Shown here: piece after piece, positions 57,229 to 64,000 of the stretch
Numbering within the stretch: the first letter of the stretch is position 1
How the letters are laid out: every line of letters begins with the position of its first letter
From: Actinomycetospora callitridis
GTDB taxonomy: Bacteria > Actinomycetota > Actinomycetes > Mycobacteriales > Pseudonocardiaceae
Direction of reading: 5' to 3'
Assembly (NCBI RefSeq): GCF_028737265.1
Contig: NZ_JAQZAK010000016.1
Coordinates: forward strand, 1-64,000
Length of the DNA stretch: 64,000 nt
Translations under genes and position numbers: made by a program
The notes under the pieces: generated by a model
Told to the model about the DNA's origin: nothing
The model's input: the letters and a program-made list of their open reading frames with translations, nothing else
The model's database searches: none

Positions 57229-58614
57229 ATGCGCACCCTCACCCGACCGGCGACCGCGGGCCCGGTCCTCGCCCCCGACGACGCCGGTTACGACGCCGAA
57301 CGGCGTGGCTACAACCTCTCCGTGGACCAGCGTCCCGCGCTGATCGTGGGCGCGGCGGGGGTCGCCGACGTCGTGGCCTCCGTCCGCTGCGCGACCGCGC
57401 ACGGCCTGGCCGTCGCCGTGCAGGCCACCGGACACGGCCCCACGGTGCCCGCGGACGACGACACCCTCCTGATCACCACGTCGCGCATGACCGGCATCGA
57501 GGTGGACCCGGTGGCGCGGACCGCCCGGGTCGAGGCCGGCGTCCGCTCGGGAGCCCTGGTGGCCGCGGCCGCCGAGCACGGTCTGGCGCCCCTGAACGGC
57601 TCGGCGCCGGACGTCGGTGTCGTCTCGTACCACCTCGGTGGCGGGGTCGCCCTCATGAGTCGGCAGTTCGGGTACGCCGTCGACCACGTCCGTGCGCTGG
57701 AGATCGTCACCGCGGACGGCCACCTGCGGCGTGTGACGGCCGGGGCCGACCCGACCGCCGACACCGAGCTGTTCTGGGCACTGCGTGGCGGTGGGAAGGG
57801 GCGGTTCGGCGTCGTGGTCGCCCTCGAGATCGCCCTCCATCCCGTGAGCCGGCTCTACGGCGGAGGCATGCACTTCGCCGCGGAGAGGTCCGCCGAGGTC
57901 CTGCACGCCTACGCCGAGTGGACCCGGACGGTGCCGGAGGAGATGGGGTCGTCGATCCTCCTGATCCGCATGCCGGATCTCCCGTTCCTGCCCGACGAGC
58001 TGCGCGGGCGCTACGTCAGCCACGTGCGGTTCGTCTTCACCGGGGACGCGGCCGACGGCGAGCGCTGGGTCGCCCCCTTCCGTGCGCTCGGCCCGCTGAC
58101 CGACACCGTCCGCGGGATGCCGTACGGGGAGGTCGGCACGATCCACGCCGAGCCCACCGCGCCGGTGGCCTTCCACGCCCGGAACTCGATGCTGCGCACC
58201 CTCGACACCGGGACCGTCGACACGTTGCTCGCGCTCGCCGGCCCCGACGCGCACGCGCCCTTCCTCGTCGAGCTGCGTCATCTCGGTGGCGCGGCCGCAC
58301 GCCCCGGTGCGGTGCCGAGCGCCCTGGGGCGGCGCGACGCCGGGTTCTGCCTCTATTCCGGCGGGGCCGTGACCGACGACGGTGTGGACGCCCTGCGCGC
58401 CGCGCTCGCCCGTCTGCACGAGGCCGTGGCGCCGTGGGGGACCGGCGGCGCCTGCCTGAACTTCCTCGCCGGGCCCGACGTCACCGAGGAGCAGGTGCGC
58501 TCGGCCTACTCGGAGACCGACCTCGACCGGCTGGCCGAGGTCAAGCGGCGTGTCGACCCGGACGACACCTTCCGGGCCGTGGTGGCGCCGATGTCGGCCG
58601 AGGGCTCGCGGTGA
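57229..58614 (+). CDS. FAD-binding oxidoreductase (BBE-like)
   Basis: This 461-residue protein has the PCMH-type FAD domain: RPALIVGAAGVADVVASVRCATAHGLAVAVQATGHG (His candidate for covalent FAD), RTARVEAGVRSGALV, and SYHLGGGVALMSRQFGYAVDHV. It ends with a BBE-like segment (CLNFLAG...SAYSETDLDRLAEVKRRVDPDDTFR). Such enzymes oxidise alcohols or alkaloid-like substrates. The second covalent attachment site Cys seen in bicovalent members is replaced (PDVGVVSYHLGGG). ATG at 57229; regulated perhaps by the divergent LysR. Confidence 0.92.
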   Translation: MRTLTRPATAGPVLAPDDAGYDAERRGYNLSVDQRPALIVGAAGVADVVASVRCATAHGLAVAVQATGHGPTVPADDDTLLITTSRMTGIEVDPVARTARVEAGVRSGALVAAAAEHGLAPLNGSAPDVGVVSYHLGGGVALMSRQFGYAVDHVRALEIVTADGHLRRVTAGADPTADTELFWALRGGGKGRFGVVVALEIALHPVSRLYGGGMHFAAERSAEVLHAYAEWTRTVPEEMGSSILLIRMPDLPFLPDELRGRYVSHVRFVFTGDAADGERWVAPFRALGPLTDTVRGMPYGEVGTIHAEPTAPVAFHARNSMLRTLDTGTVDTLLALAGPDAHAPFLVELRHLGGAAARPGAVPSALGRRDAGFCLYSGGAVTDDGVDALRAALARLHEAVAPWGTGGACLNFLAGPDVTEEQVRSAYSETDLDRLAEVKRRVDPDDTFRAVVAPMSAEGSR

Positions 58615-58615
58615 C

Positions 58616-58646
58616 GCCCCGGGCCGGCCCGACGGTTCACCGGGGC
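58616..58646. terminator. Hairpin between convergent genes
   Basis: GCCCCGG (58616-58622) and CCGGGGC (58640-58646) pair around a 17-base loop, between the FAD oxidase stop and the end of the convergent ABM-family gene. A bidirectional terminator is possible. Confidence 0.3.
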
Positions 58647-58960
58647 TGGATCTCGCCCATCGGGCCGAAGCCGTCGTGGGGCGTGTCGATGTAGAGGATC
58701 TGCGGCTGCGCCGACACGAGGTCGGGGGCGGCGTCGAAGAACTGCTTCACGTAGGGCTGCTGGACGTGGGTCGCGCCGGCGTCGGCGTCGCGGAAGCCCT
58801 CGATGCAGACGTACTCGTTCTCGTCGGTGAGGCTGCGGGAGAACTTGAAGAACAGGCAGCCCTCCTCGGAGTTGACGTCCTTGGCGTAGGAGTCGGCGAG
58901 GGCCAGCCACTCGTCCGTCTTCTCGGGACGGATCGGCATGACGATGTTGATCACGATCAC
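58637..58960 (-). CDS. Antibiotic biosynthesis monooxygenase (ABM) family protein
   Basis: This 107-residue single-domain protein has the dimeric ferredoxin-like ABM fold: VINIVMPIRPEKTDEWLALADSYAKDVNSEEGCLFFKFSRS, NEYVCIEGFRDADAGATHVQQPYVKQFF. The His in ATHVQ is the common family His. Members monooxygenate quinols or degrade heme. GTG at 58960 follows GGAG at the right distance. Confidence 0.88.
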   Translation of the reverse strand: MIVINIVMPIRPEKTDEWLALADSYAKDVNSEEGCLFFKFSRSLTDENEYVCIEGFRDADAGATHVQQPYVKQFFDAAPDLVSAQPQILYIDTPHDGFGPMGEIQPR

Positions 58961-59068
58961 GGCGGGCTCCTTCGAGTCGTCGGCGAGGTCACGAGGTCGT
59001 CGCCTCCGCGCATCGTCGTGAGGTGGCGCGACGACCGTCAACATCGGCTCAGGATGTGCACGCCCCGC

Positions 59069-60052
59069 TCAGCCGGGCACCAGCGCGATCTTCCCCGTGA
59101 CGGCCCGCCGGGCGAAGAGGGCGAGCGCGTCGCCGGCCTCGTCGAGCCGCCGGAGCGCGGGGCGCGGCGGACGGAGCTCGCCGCGGGCGACCCGGGCGAG
59201 GAGGTCGGCGACGAGGGCGGTGGCGGCGTCGGGATCGGTGCGCGCCCAGTCGCCCCAGTCCACGCCGACCACCGCGTGGTTGCCGATGAGCACGACGTTG
59301 GCGGGCAGCTTCGGGATCTCGCCGGAGGTGAAGCCGAGGACGGCGAACCGGCCGTAGGGCCGCAGGGCGCGCAGGGCCGACTCGGAGGCGGCCCCGCCGA
59401 CGGGGTCGACGACCAGGTGCGCGCCACCCCCGGTGAGGCGCCGGATGTCGTTCTTGAGGTCGGTGTACCCGACGGCGTGCTCGGCGCCGGCCGCGAGCGC
59501 GGCCCGCTGCTTCTCCTCGCTCGAGGCGACCGCGACGACGTGGGCGCCCCGGCTGCGGGCGACGTCGACCGCCGCGAGCCCGATGCCGCCGCCCGCGCCC
59601 AGGACGACGACGTGGTCGCCCGGCTCGACGGGGACGCGGTGGGTCACCGCGAACAGCAGCGTGCTGTAGCTCTCGAGGGCCGTCGCCGCGACCGCGGGGT
59701 CGACGCCGTCGGGGACGGCGGCGACGCGACCGGCGGGCAGCGTCACGTGCGAGGTGTGGGCCCCGAAGTCCATGACCAGTGCCGCGACGCGATCGCCGAC
59801 GGCCGGGCTCCCGGCGTCCGCCCCCACGCCCGCCCCCACCGCGGCCACGCGGCCGCACAGGCTCGTGCCCGGGGTGAACGGCAGGTCGGGCCGCAGCTGG
59901 TAGCCGCCCCGGACGATCAGGGCGTCGACGAAGCTCACCCCGGCGGCCTCGACCTCCACGAGCACCTCGCCCGGCCCCGGCTCCGGATCGGGTTCCTCGA
60001 CGATCTCGAGGTCCTCGACGGGCCCGAAGGCACGGCAGACCACTCGCCTCAT
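59069..60052 (-). CDS. NADPH:quinone oxidoreductase-like zinc-independent MDR protein
   Basis: This 327-residue MDR protein has the GroES-like domain (VLVEVEAAGVSFVDALIVRGGYQLRP, then FTPGTSLCGRVAAVG) and a Rossmann domain (VVVLGAGGGIGLAAVDVARSRG). The catalytic zinc ligands of alcohol dehydrogenases are absent, so it belongs to the quinone reductase/enoyl reductase branch. ATG at 60052 overlaps the EamA stop by four bases. It is translationally coupled to the transporter. Confidence 0.94.
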   Translation of the reverse strand: MRRVVCRAFGPVEDLEIVEEPDPEPGPGEVLVEVEAAGVSFVDALIVRGGYQLRPDLPFTPGTSLCGRVAAVGAGVGADAGSPAVGDRVAALVMDFGAHTSHVTLPAGRVAAVPDGVDPAVAATALESYSTLLFAVTHRVPVEPGDHVVVLGAGGGIGLAAVDVARSRGAHVVAVASSEEKQRAALAAGAEHAVGYTDLKNDIRRLTGGGAHLVVDPVGGAASESALRALRPYGRFAVLGFTSGEIPKLPANVVLIGNHAVVGVDWGDWARTDPDAATALVADLLARVARGELRPPRPALRRLDEAGDALALFARRAVTGKIALVPG

Positions 60053-60993
60053 GGCAGGGATTGTGCTCGGCGCCGCCGGCCGAGGAGCCCGAGGCCCACG
60101 TACATGCCGATGAGGGCGACGACGAGGCCGATGACGGCGTTCACGGTCAGGGCCTCGCCCAGGATCGGCACGGCGGCGAGCGCGACCGTCGCCGGCACGA
60201 GGTTGAGCAGGGCGCTCACGTGCACCGTCGAGCGCCACTGCAGCAGCAGGAACATGAGCGCGAACGCGCCGGCCGAGTTCACGACGCCGAGCCAGAGCGA
60301 CACCCACCACCCGGCCGCGTCGGTGGGCAGCCAGCCGACGCCGAGGAAGGGCATCGCGGCCACGGTCACGACCAGCGACGCCGCCATCTGCACGGCCACG
60401 CTCGTGGCGACGGGCGTGTCGTCGTTGAACCGCTTCTGGTAGAGCGTGCCGGCGGCCATCGAGAGCATCCCGAGCACCGGGAGCACGACCGCCGAGCCGA
60501 GCGACCCGCCGAGCTGGTCGGACAGGACGATGTAGACACCGCAGGCCCCGATCAGCAGGCCGACGACGGGCGCCGCCCCCAGTCGTGTGGCCAGCACCAG
60601 CGGCGTCAGCAGCCCGACCAGCAGGGGCGCCATCCCGAGGATGAGGCTGGAGACGCCGGCCGGGACGCCCTCCGCCAGGCCGGCGTAGACGAAGCTGAAC
60701 TGGCCGACCTGCAGCAGCAGGGCGGTCACCACGAGGTGCACCCAGGCCCGGCCGCGGGGCATCGCGGGCCGCATCACGACGACGGCGACGAGCACCACGG
60801 CCAGTGCGATGAGGAACCGCCACAGCAGCACCGTCGGCACCGCCATGTGCGCGGTGGCGATCTTCCCGGCGAGGAACCCGGACGCGTAGATCGGCACGAA
60901 CAGCGTGCTCAGCACGGGGACGAGCCAGCGGAGGGGAGGTTCCGTGCTGGTGTCGCTCGGTGGCGCCACCGCGGCGTCGGCGTCACGGAGCAT
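60049..60993 (-). CDS. EamA/DMT-family transporter
   Basis: This 314-residue protein has about ten membrane segments in two EamA repeats (PIYASGFLAGKIATAH; LGMLSMAAGTLYQKRF). It probably exports amino acids or small metabolites. The gene is upstream of, and coupled to, the quinone oxidoreductase gene. Confidence 0.93.
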   Translation of the reverse strand: MLRDADAAVAPPSDTSTEPPLRWLVPVLSTLFVPIYASGFLAGKIATAHMAVPTVLLWRFLIALAVVLVAVVVMRPAMPRGRAWVHLVVTALLLQVGQFSFVYAGLAEGVPAGVSSLILGMAPLLVGLLTPLVLATRLGAAPVVGLLIGACGVYIVLSDQLGGSLGSAVVLPVLGMLSMAAGTLYQKRFNDDTPVATSVAVQMAASLVVTVAAMPFLGVGWLPTDAAGWWVSLWLGVVNSAGAFALMFLLLQWRSTVHVSALLNLVPATVALAAVPILGEALTVNAVIGLVVALIGMYVGLGLLGRRRRAQSLP

Positions 60994-61054
60994 GGCCGCC
61001 AGTCCATAGCACCGCTAACGACAACGCAAACAGTCGTGCGTCACCCCTCCGGTG

Positions 61055-62908
61055 TCACGGCCGCCGCGTGACGTCGTCGATGGTCAACGTCCCGAGGTCG
61101 GTGTTGACGATGTAGACCTCCCGGCGGTCCGGGGAGGCGGCGAGCGCGACCCGGCCGGTGAACTCCTCCATGAACCAGCCGACCTCGGGCCGGAGGTCGT
61201 CGGTGTCGACGGCGGCGAGCACCGGCCGGTCGGCGGGGGCCAGGGCCAGGAACGCCCGGCGGCCGTCGCGGGAGACGGTCAGCGCCGAGACGGGACCCGG
61301 CAGCGCCACGGAGTCGACGACGGCTCCCGCGACGGGGTCGACGACGGTCAGGGCGTGCCGCGGGTCCGCGCTGCCCAGGTAGACCGTCGCGCCGTCGGGC
61401 GACGCGACCGCGCTGCGTGCCGGCGCCTCGAGGGGGATCGACGTCACCGTGGAGCGGCTGGCGACGTCGACGACCTCGGCGGTCGCGCGGCGGTCGTCCA
61501 CGGTGAGCAGGCGGGTGCCGTCCGCGCTCGGCGCGAGCCCGGTGGCCGTCCGGTTGAGGGTGCCCACGACGCCCCGTCCCCGCAGGTCGATGACGTCGAT
61601 GCCCCGGGGCGTCGGGACGAAGGCGGTCGTCCGGCGGGCGTTCACCACCGGCACGGCGACCGGGGGCCGGGGGAGGGCGACGCCGGCGACCACGGCGGAG
61701 GTGCGCATGTCGATCACGGTGAGGGCGTGCCGGTCGCGACGGGTGGTGGTGACGAACAGCTGCTCGCCCGCGGGGTCGGCGACGGCGCCCACGGTCTCGC
61801 CCTCGAGGAGGATCTCGCCGACCCGGACCCGCCGGCCGGTGTCGAACACCCCGACGAACCGGTCGCCCGCGTTGGCGATGTAGGCGTCCCCGCCGTCGGC
61901 GCTGAAGGCCACCGCGACCGGGCTGTACCCGACGGAGATCCCGTCGCCGACGTAGCGGCGCACCGCGGCGATCCCGACGACGAGGAGCAGGACCGCGAGC
62001 GCCAGGCCGAGGACCCGACGCCCCCACCGGCCGGGGAGGCGCGGCGACCAGCGGCGCCACCCGCGGACGAGCCGGTCCGACGGGGCGGCCGGGACGAGCC
62101 GCGCGGTCGGCCGCGCGTGCAGGGCCGCCCTCGCCTCCGCGGCGAACGCCCCGGCGCCGGCGGGCCGGTCCCAGGGCTCCTTCGCCATGCCGCGGGCGAT
62201 GACGCGACGCAGCGGCGGCGGGATCGAGTCGTCGGTGAGGGCGGGCGGGGGCAGGTGGAGGTGGGCGTCGACGAGCGCGGACGGGTCGTCGGCGACGAAG
62301 GGCGGCGAGCCGGTCAGGCACTCGTGCAGCAGGCAGGCGAGGGAGTAGACGTCGGAGCGCGCGTCGGCGGGCTCGGCCCGCAGCCGCTCGGGGGCCATGT
62401 AGGCCATCGTCCCGATCACCGAGCCCTCGGCGGTCTCCGATCCCGTGGAGCGGGCGATGCCGAAGTCGGCCAGGTGGGCGAAGTCGCCCGGCCCCACCAG
62501 CACGTTCGACGGCTTGACGTCACGGTGGACCAGGCCGGCCGCATGGGCCGCGTCGAGCGCGGCGGCGACCTGCGTGATCAGGTCGACCGCGCGCGGGGGA
62601 GCGAGCGGGCCCTCGACCAGGACGGTGCCGAGATCGGTGCCGTCGATGAGACGCATGTCGAGGAACAGCTGGCCGTCGATCTCCCCGAAGTCGTGCACCG
62701 GCACGACGTGCGGCTCGCGCAGGTCCGCCGCGGCCTCCGCCTCGCGCCGGAACCGGCGCCGGTAGGCCGGGTCGGCGCCGAACCGGGGGCTGAGCAGCTT
62801 GAGCGCCACCCAGCGCCCGCGGCGCGTGTCCCACGCCCGGTACACCTCGCCCATCCCGCCCCTGCCCAGCACCGGGCCCAGGCGATAGGGACCCAGCTCC
62901 GTGCCCAC
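61055..62908 (-). CDS. Serine/threonine protein kinase with extracytoplasmic beta-propeller (PknD-like)
   Basis: This 617-residue protein has a cytoplasmic Hanks-type kinase domain with GRGGMGEVY (P-loop), Lys37 in WVALKLL, HRDVKPSN with Asp130, ADFG with Asp148 and APE-like MAPERL. After a Pro/Arg-rich juxtamembrane part comes one membrane helix (VLGLALAVLLLVVGIAAV; about 295-312) and then about 300 residues of YVTN-like beta-propeller repeats (VAFSADGGDAYIANAGD..., VIDMRTSAVVAGVALP, VVDPVAGAVVDSVALP). The propeller is outside and likely senses a ligand. No phosphatase gene adjoins. Confidence 0.95.
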   Translation of the reverse strand: MGTELGPYRLGPVLGRGGMGEVYRAWDTRRGRWVALKLLSPRFGADPAYRRRFRREAEAAADLREPHVVPVHDFGEIDGQLFLDMRLIDGTDLGTVLVEGPLAPPRAVDLITQVAAALDAAHAAGLVHRDVKPSNVLVGPGDFAHLADFGIARSTGSETAEGSVIGTMAYMAPERLRAEPADARSDVYSLACLLHECLTGSPPFVADDPSALVDAHLHLPPPALTDDSIPPPLRRVIARGMAKEPWDRPAGAGAFAAEARAALHARPTARLVPAAPSDRLVRGWRRWSPRLPGRWGRRVLGLALAVLLLVVGIAAVRRYVGDGISVGYSPVAVAFSADGGDAYIANAGDRFVGVFDTGRRVRVGEILLEGETVGAVADPAGEQLFVTTTRRDRHALTVIDMRTSAVVAGVALPRPPVAVPVVNARRTTAFVPTPRGIDVIDLRGRGVVGTLNRTATGLAPSADGTRLLTVDDRRATAEVVDVASRSTVTSIPLEAPARSAVASPDGATVYLGSADPRHALTVVDPVAGAVVDSVALPGPVSALTVSRDGRRAFLALAPADRPVLAAVDTDDLRPEVGWFMEEFTGRVALAASPDRREVYIVNTDLGTLTIDDVTRRP

Positions 62909-63022
62909 GCACCCCAGCGTCCACCAGCACGCGGGCCCGGACCAGCCGCCGGGGCGGGGACCAGGTGCGGAGATCGCGCTGTCGCGGCAGGGTCACGTCC
63001 CACGACGACGGGAGGCGGGCGG

Positions 63023-63847
63023 ATGGGGACGGAGCAGGCGGCGCTGTGGAACGGACCCGGCGGCGGGGCGTGGGTGCGGTTGCAGGGCGTGCTCGACGCC
63101 ATGTACGTCCCGCTGGAGGAGCTCCTGGTCGACCGCGTCGCCGACGCCGCGGCCGGCATCCCCGCGGTGATCGACGTCGGGTGCGGCACCGGCGCCACGA
63201 CCCTCGCCCTCGCCCGTCGGCTCGGCCCCGGAACGGCCGTGACGGGGGTGGACGTCTCCGAGCCCATGCTGACCGCGGCCCGCGAGCGGGTGGCGCGCGC
63301 GGGCCTGGAGGTGCCCTTCGTCGCCGCCGACGCGCAGCGCCACGACTTCGGTCCCGGGCCGCGCGTGGTCGCCTCCCGGTTCGGGGTGATGTTCTTCGAC
63401 GACCCCCCGACGGCGTTCGCGAACCTGCGCGCGGCGGCGTCGCCCGGCGGCGCGCTGCGCGCGATCGTCTGGCGTGACCCCGGGGAGAACCCCTTCATGA
63501 CCGCGGCGCCGGAGGCGGCCGCCGGCCTGCTCGACGTGCCCCTGCCCGTCCCCGGGGCCCCGGGCCAGTTCGGCCTCGCCGACGGCGAGCGCACGGCGGC
63601 GATGCTCCGCGGCGCCGGGTGGGGCGAGGTCACCGTCGAGCCGGTCGACCGCGAGTGCACCTTCCCCGCGAGCGAGCTGGAGGCCTACCTGACCCTCATG
63701 GGCCCGGTCGGCCGCGCGCTCGCCGGTCAGGACGACGCGACCAGGGCCCGCGTCGCCGACCGCGTCCGCCCGGCCCTCGCCCCGTTCGTCCGGGGGGACG
63801 AGGTGGCCTTCACCGCCGCCTGCTGGCTGGTGTCGGCCACCGCCTGA
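63023..63847 (+). CDS. Class I SAM-dependent methyltransferase
   Basis: This 274-residue protein has motif I VIDVGCGTGATTLALARRLG (about 49-68), VTGVDVSEPMLTAARERV and a later GGALRAIVWRDPGENPFM, which resembles UbiE/Coq5-type and phosphatidyl-type small-molecule methyltransferases. ATG at 63023 follows GGGAGG. Substrate unknown. It is divergent from the kinase gene. Confidence 0.92.
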   Translation: MGTEQAALWNGPGGGAWVRLQGVLDAMYVPLEELLVDRVADAAAGIPAVIDVGCGTGATTLALARRLGPGTAVTGVDVSEPMLTAARERVARAGLEVPFVAADAQRHDFGPGPRVVASRFGVMFFDDPPTAFANLRAAASPGGALRAIVWRDPGENPFMTAAPEAAAGLLDVPLPVPGAPGQFGLADGERTAAMLRGAGWGEVTVEPVDRECTFPASELEAYLTLMGPVGRALAGQDDATRARVADRVRPALAPFVRGDEVAFTAACWLVSATA

Positions 63848-63895
63848 CGGTGCTTGTCCTCGGCTCGCCCGCCCGCGACGATGCGCACGGTGACC

Positions 63896-64000
63896 ATGGA
63901 GCGACCGATGTACGCGGTGGTCTACGACATCGACGGCATCCTGCGGATCGCGCCGCTGCGCCGGCAGTGGGGCCGGCTGCGCGCGCTGGCCACCCGGGGC
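63896..64000 (+). CDS. Hypothetical protein, N-terminal part
   Basis: The gene starts at ATG 63896 (MERPMYAVVYDIDGILR...) and runs off the right edge after 35 codons. In-frame upstream ATG and GTG codons at 63881 and 63890 are alternative starts. No domain can be assigned from the visible part. Confidence 0.5.
   Translation, partial: MERPMYAVVYDIDGILRIAPLRRQWGRLRALATRG

Noticed and set aside
1..64000. tRNA or rRNA genes, IS elements and integrase sites
   Set aside because: Scanning intergenic gaps by eye showed no tRNA-like cloverleaf, no transposase or integrase motifs and no long terminal repeats. A tRNAscan or Infernal run would settle it.

Overview
The window is a 64 kb piece of a very GC-rich actinobacterial chromosome. 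Frequent GTG starts, many 4-base GTGA gene overlaps, and families typical of the Pseudonocardiaceae (DUF6247, DUF1707, DUF222/HNH, CrcB pairs, SpoIIE-type phosphatases, VanB-type reductases) suggest Pseudonocardia or a close relative such as Actinomycetospora. That placement is inference; there is no rRNA gene here. I found no tRNA, rRNA, CRISPR array, riboswitch, insertion sequence or phage gene. Genes are tightly packed and no gene-free stretch exceeds about 230 bases.

Layout. 1-11 kb: metabolic and housekeeping genes (metallo-beta-lactamase fold enzyme, Dph6-like ATPase, AzlCD exporter with a divergent Lrp regulator, an unusual GH13 enzyme, a PAS-SpoIIE-HATPase-STAS protein, an endonuclease/exonuclease/phosphatase enzyme, cupin, MOSC, and a YjbR-HhH protein). 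11-20 kb: the most interesting block. A KAS III enzyme, a CYP199-like P450 and a VanB-type reductase lie on the minus strand beside an IclR regulator. Divergent from the IclR gene is a four-gene operon: a MetV-like Cys-rich protein, MTHFR, an unfamiliar large methyltransferase-like protein and a stand-alone MetE catalytic core. I infer a module joining aryl-ether O-demethylation to one-carbon (folate-methionine) metabolism.

20-28 kb: small HTH and SnoaL-like proteins, Lon protease, HxlR regulator, CsbD, several unknown proteins, a 58-residue Cys-rich protein and an aldo/keto reductase next to a decayed MerR gene. 28-36 kb: an aromatic ring-cleavage cluster (alpha/beta hydrolase, FAH-family enzyme, extradiol dioxygenase, FAD monooxygenase, cyclase-family enzyme) with divergent LysR and an MFS transporter. 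36-40 kb: a formylglycine-generating enzyme convergent with a type I sulfatase that carries the Cys it would modify.

40-46 kb: partner-switching signalling (HATPase anti-sigma factor, SpoIIE-type phosphatase), a frameshifted ScbR-like TetR gene, VOC protein, two convergent AraC regulators and an alpha/beta hydrolase followed by a strong hairpin. 46-57 kb: a DUF222/HNH protein with an acidic repeat linker, alpha/beta hydrolase, AidB-like acyl-CoA dehydrogenase, SMP-30 family protein, membrane proteins (TauE, paired FluC, GDT1 family), FMN reductase and LysR. 57-64 kb: FAD-linked oxidase, ABM-family protein, quinone oxidoreductase, EamA transporter, a PknD-like kinase with a beta-propeller, a methyltransferase and a truncated gene at the right edge.
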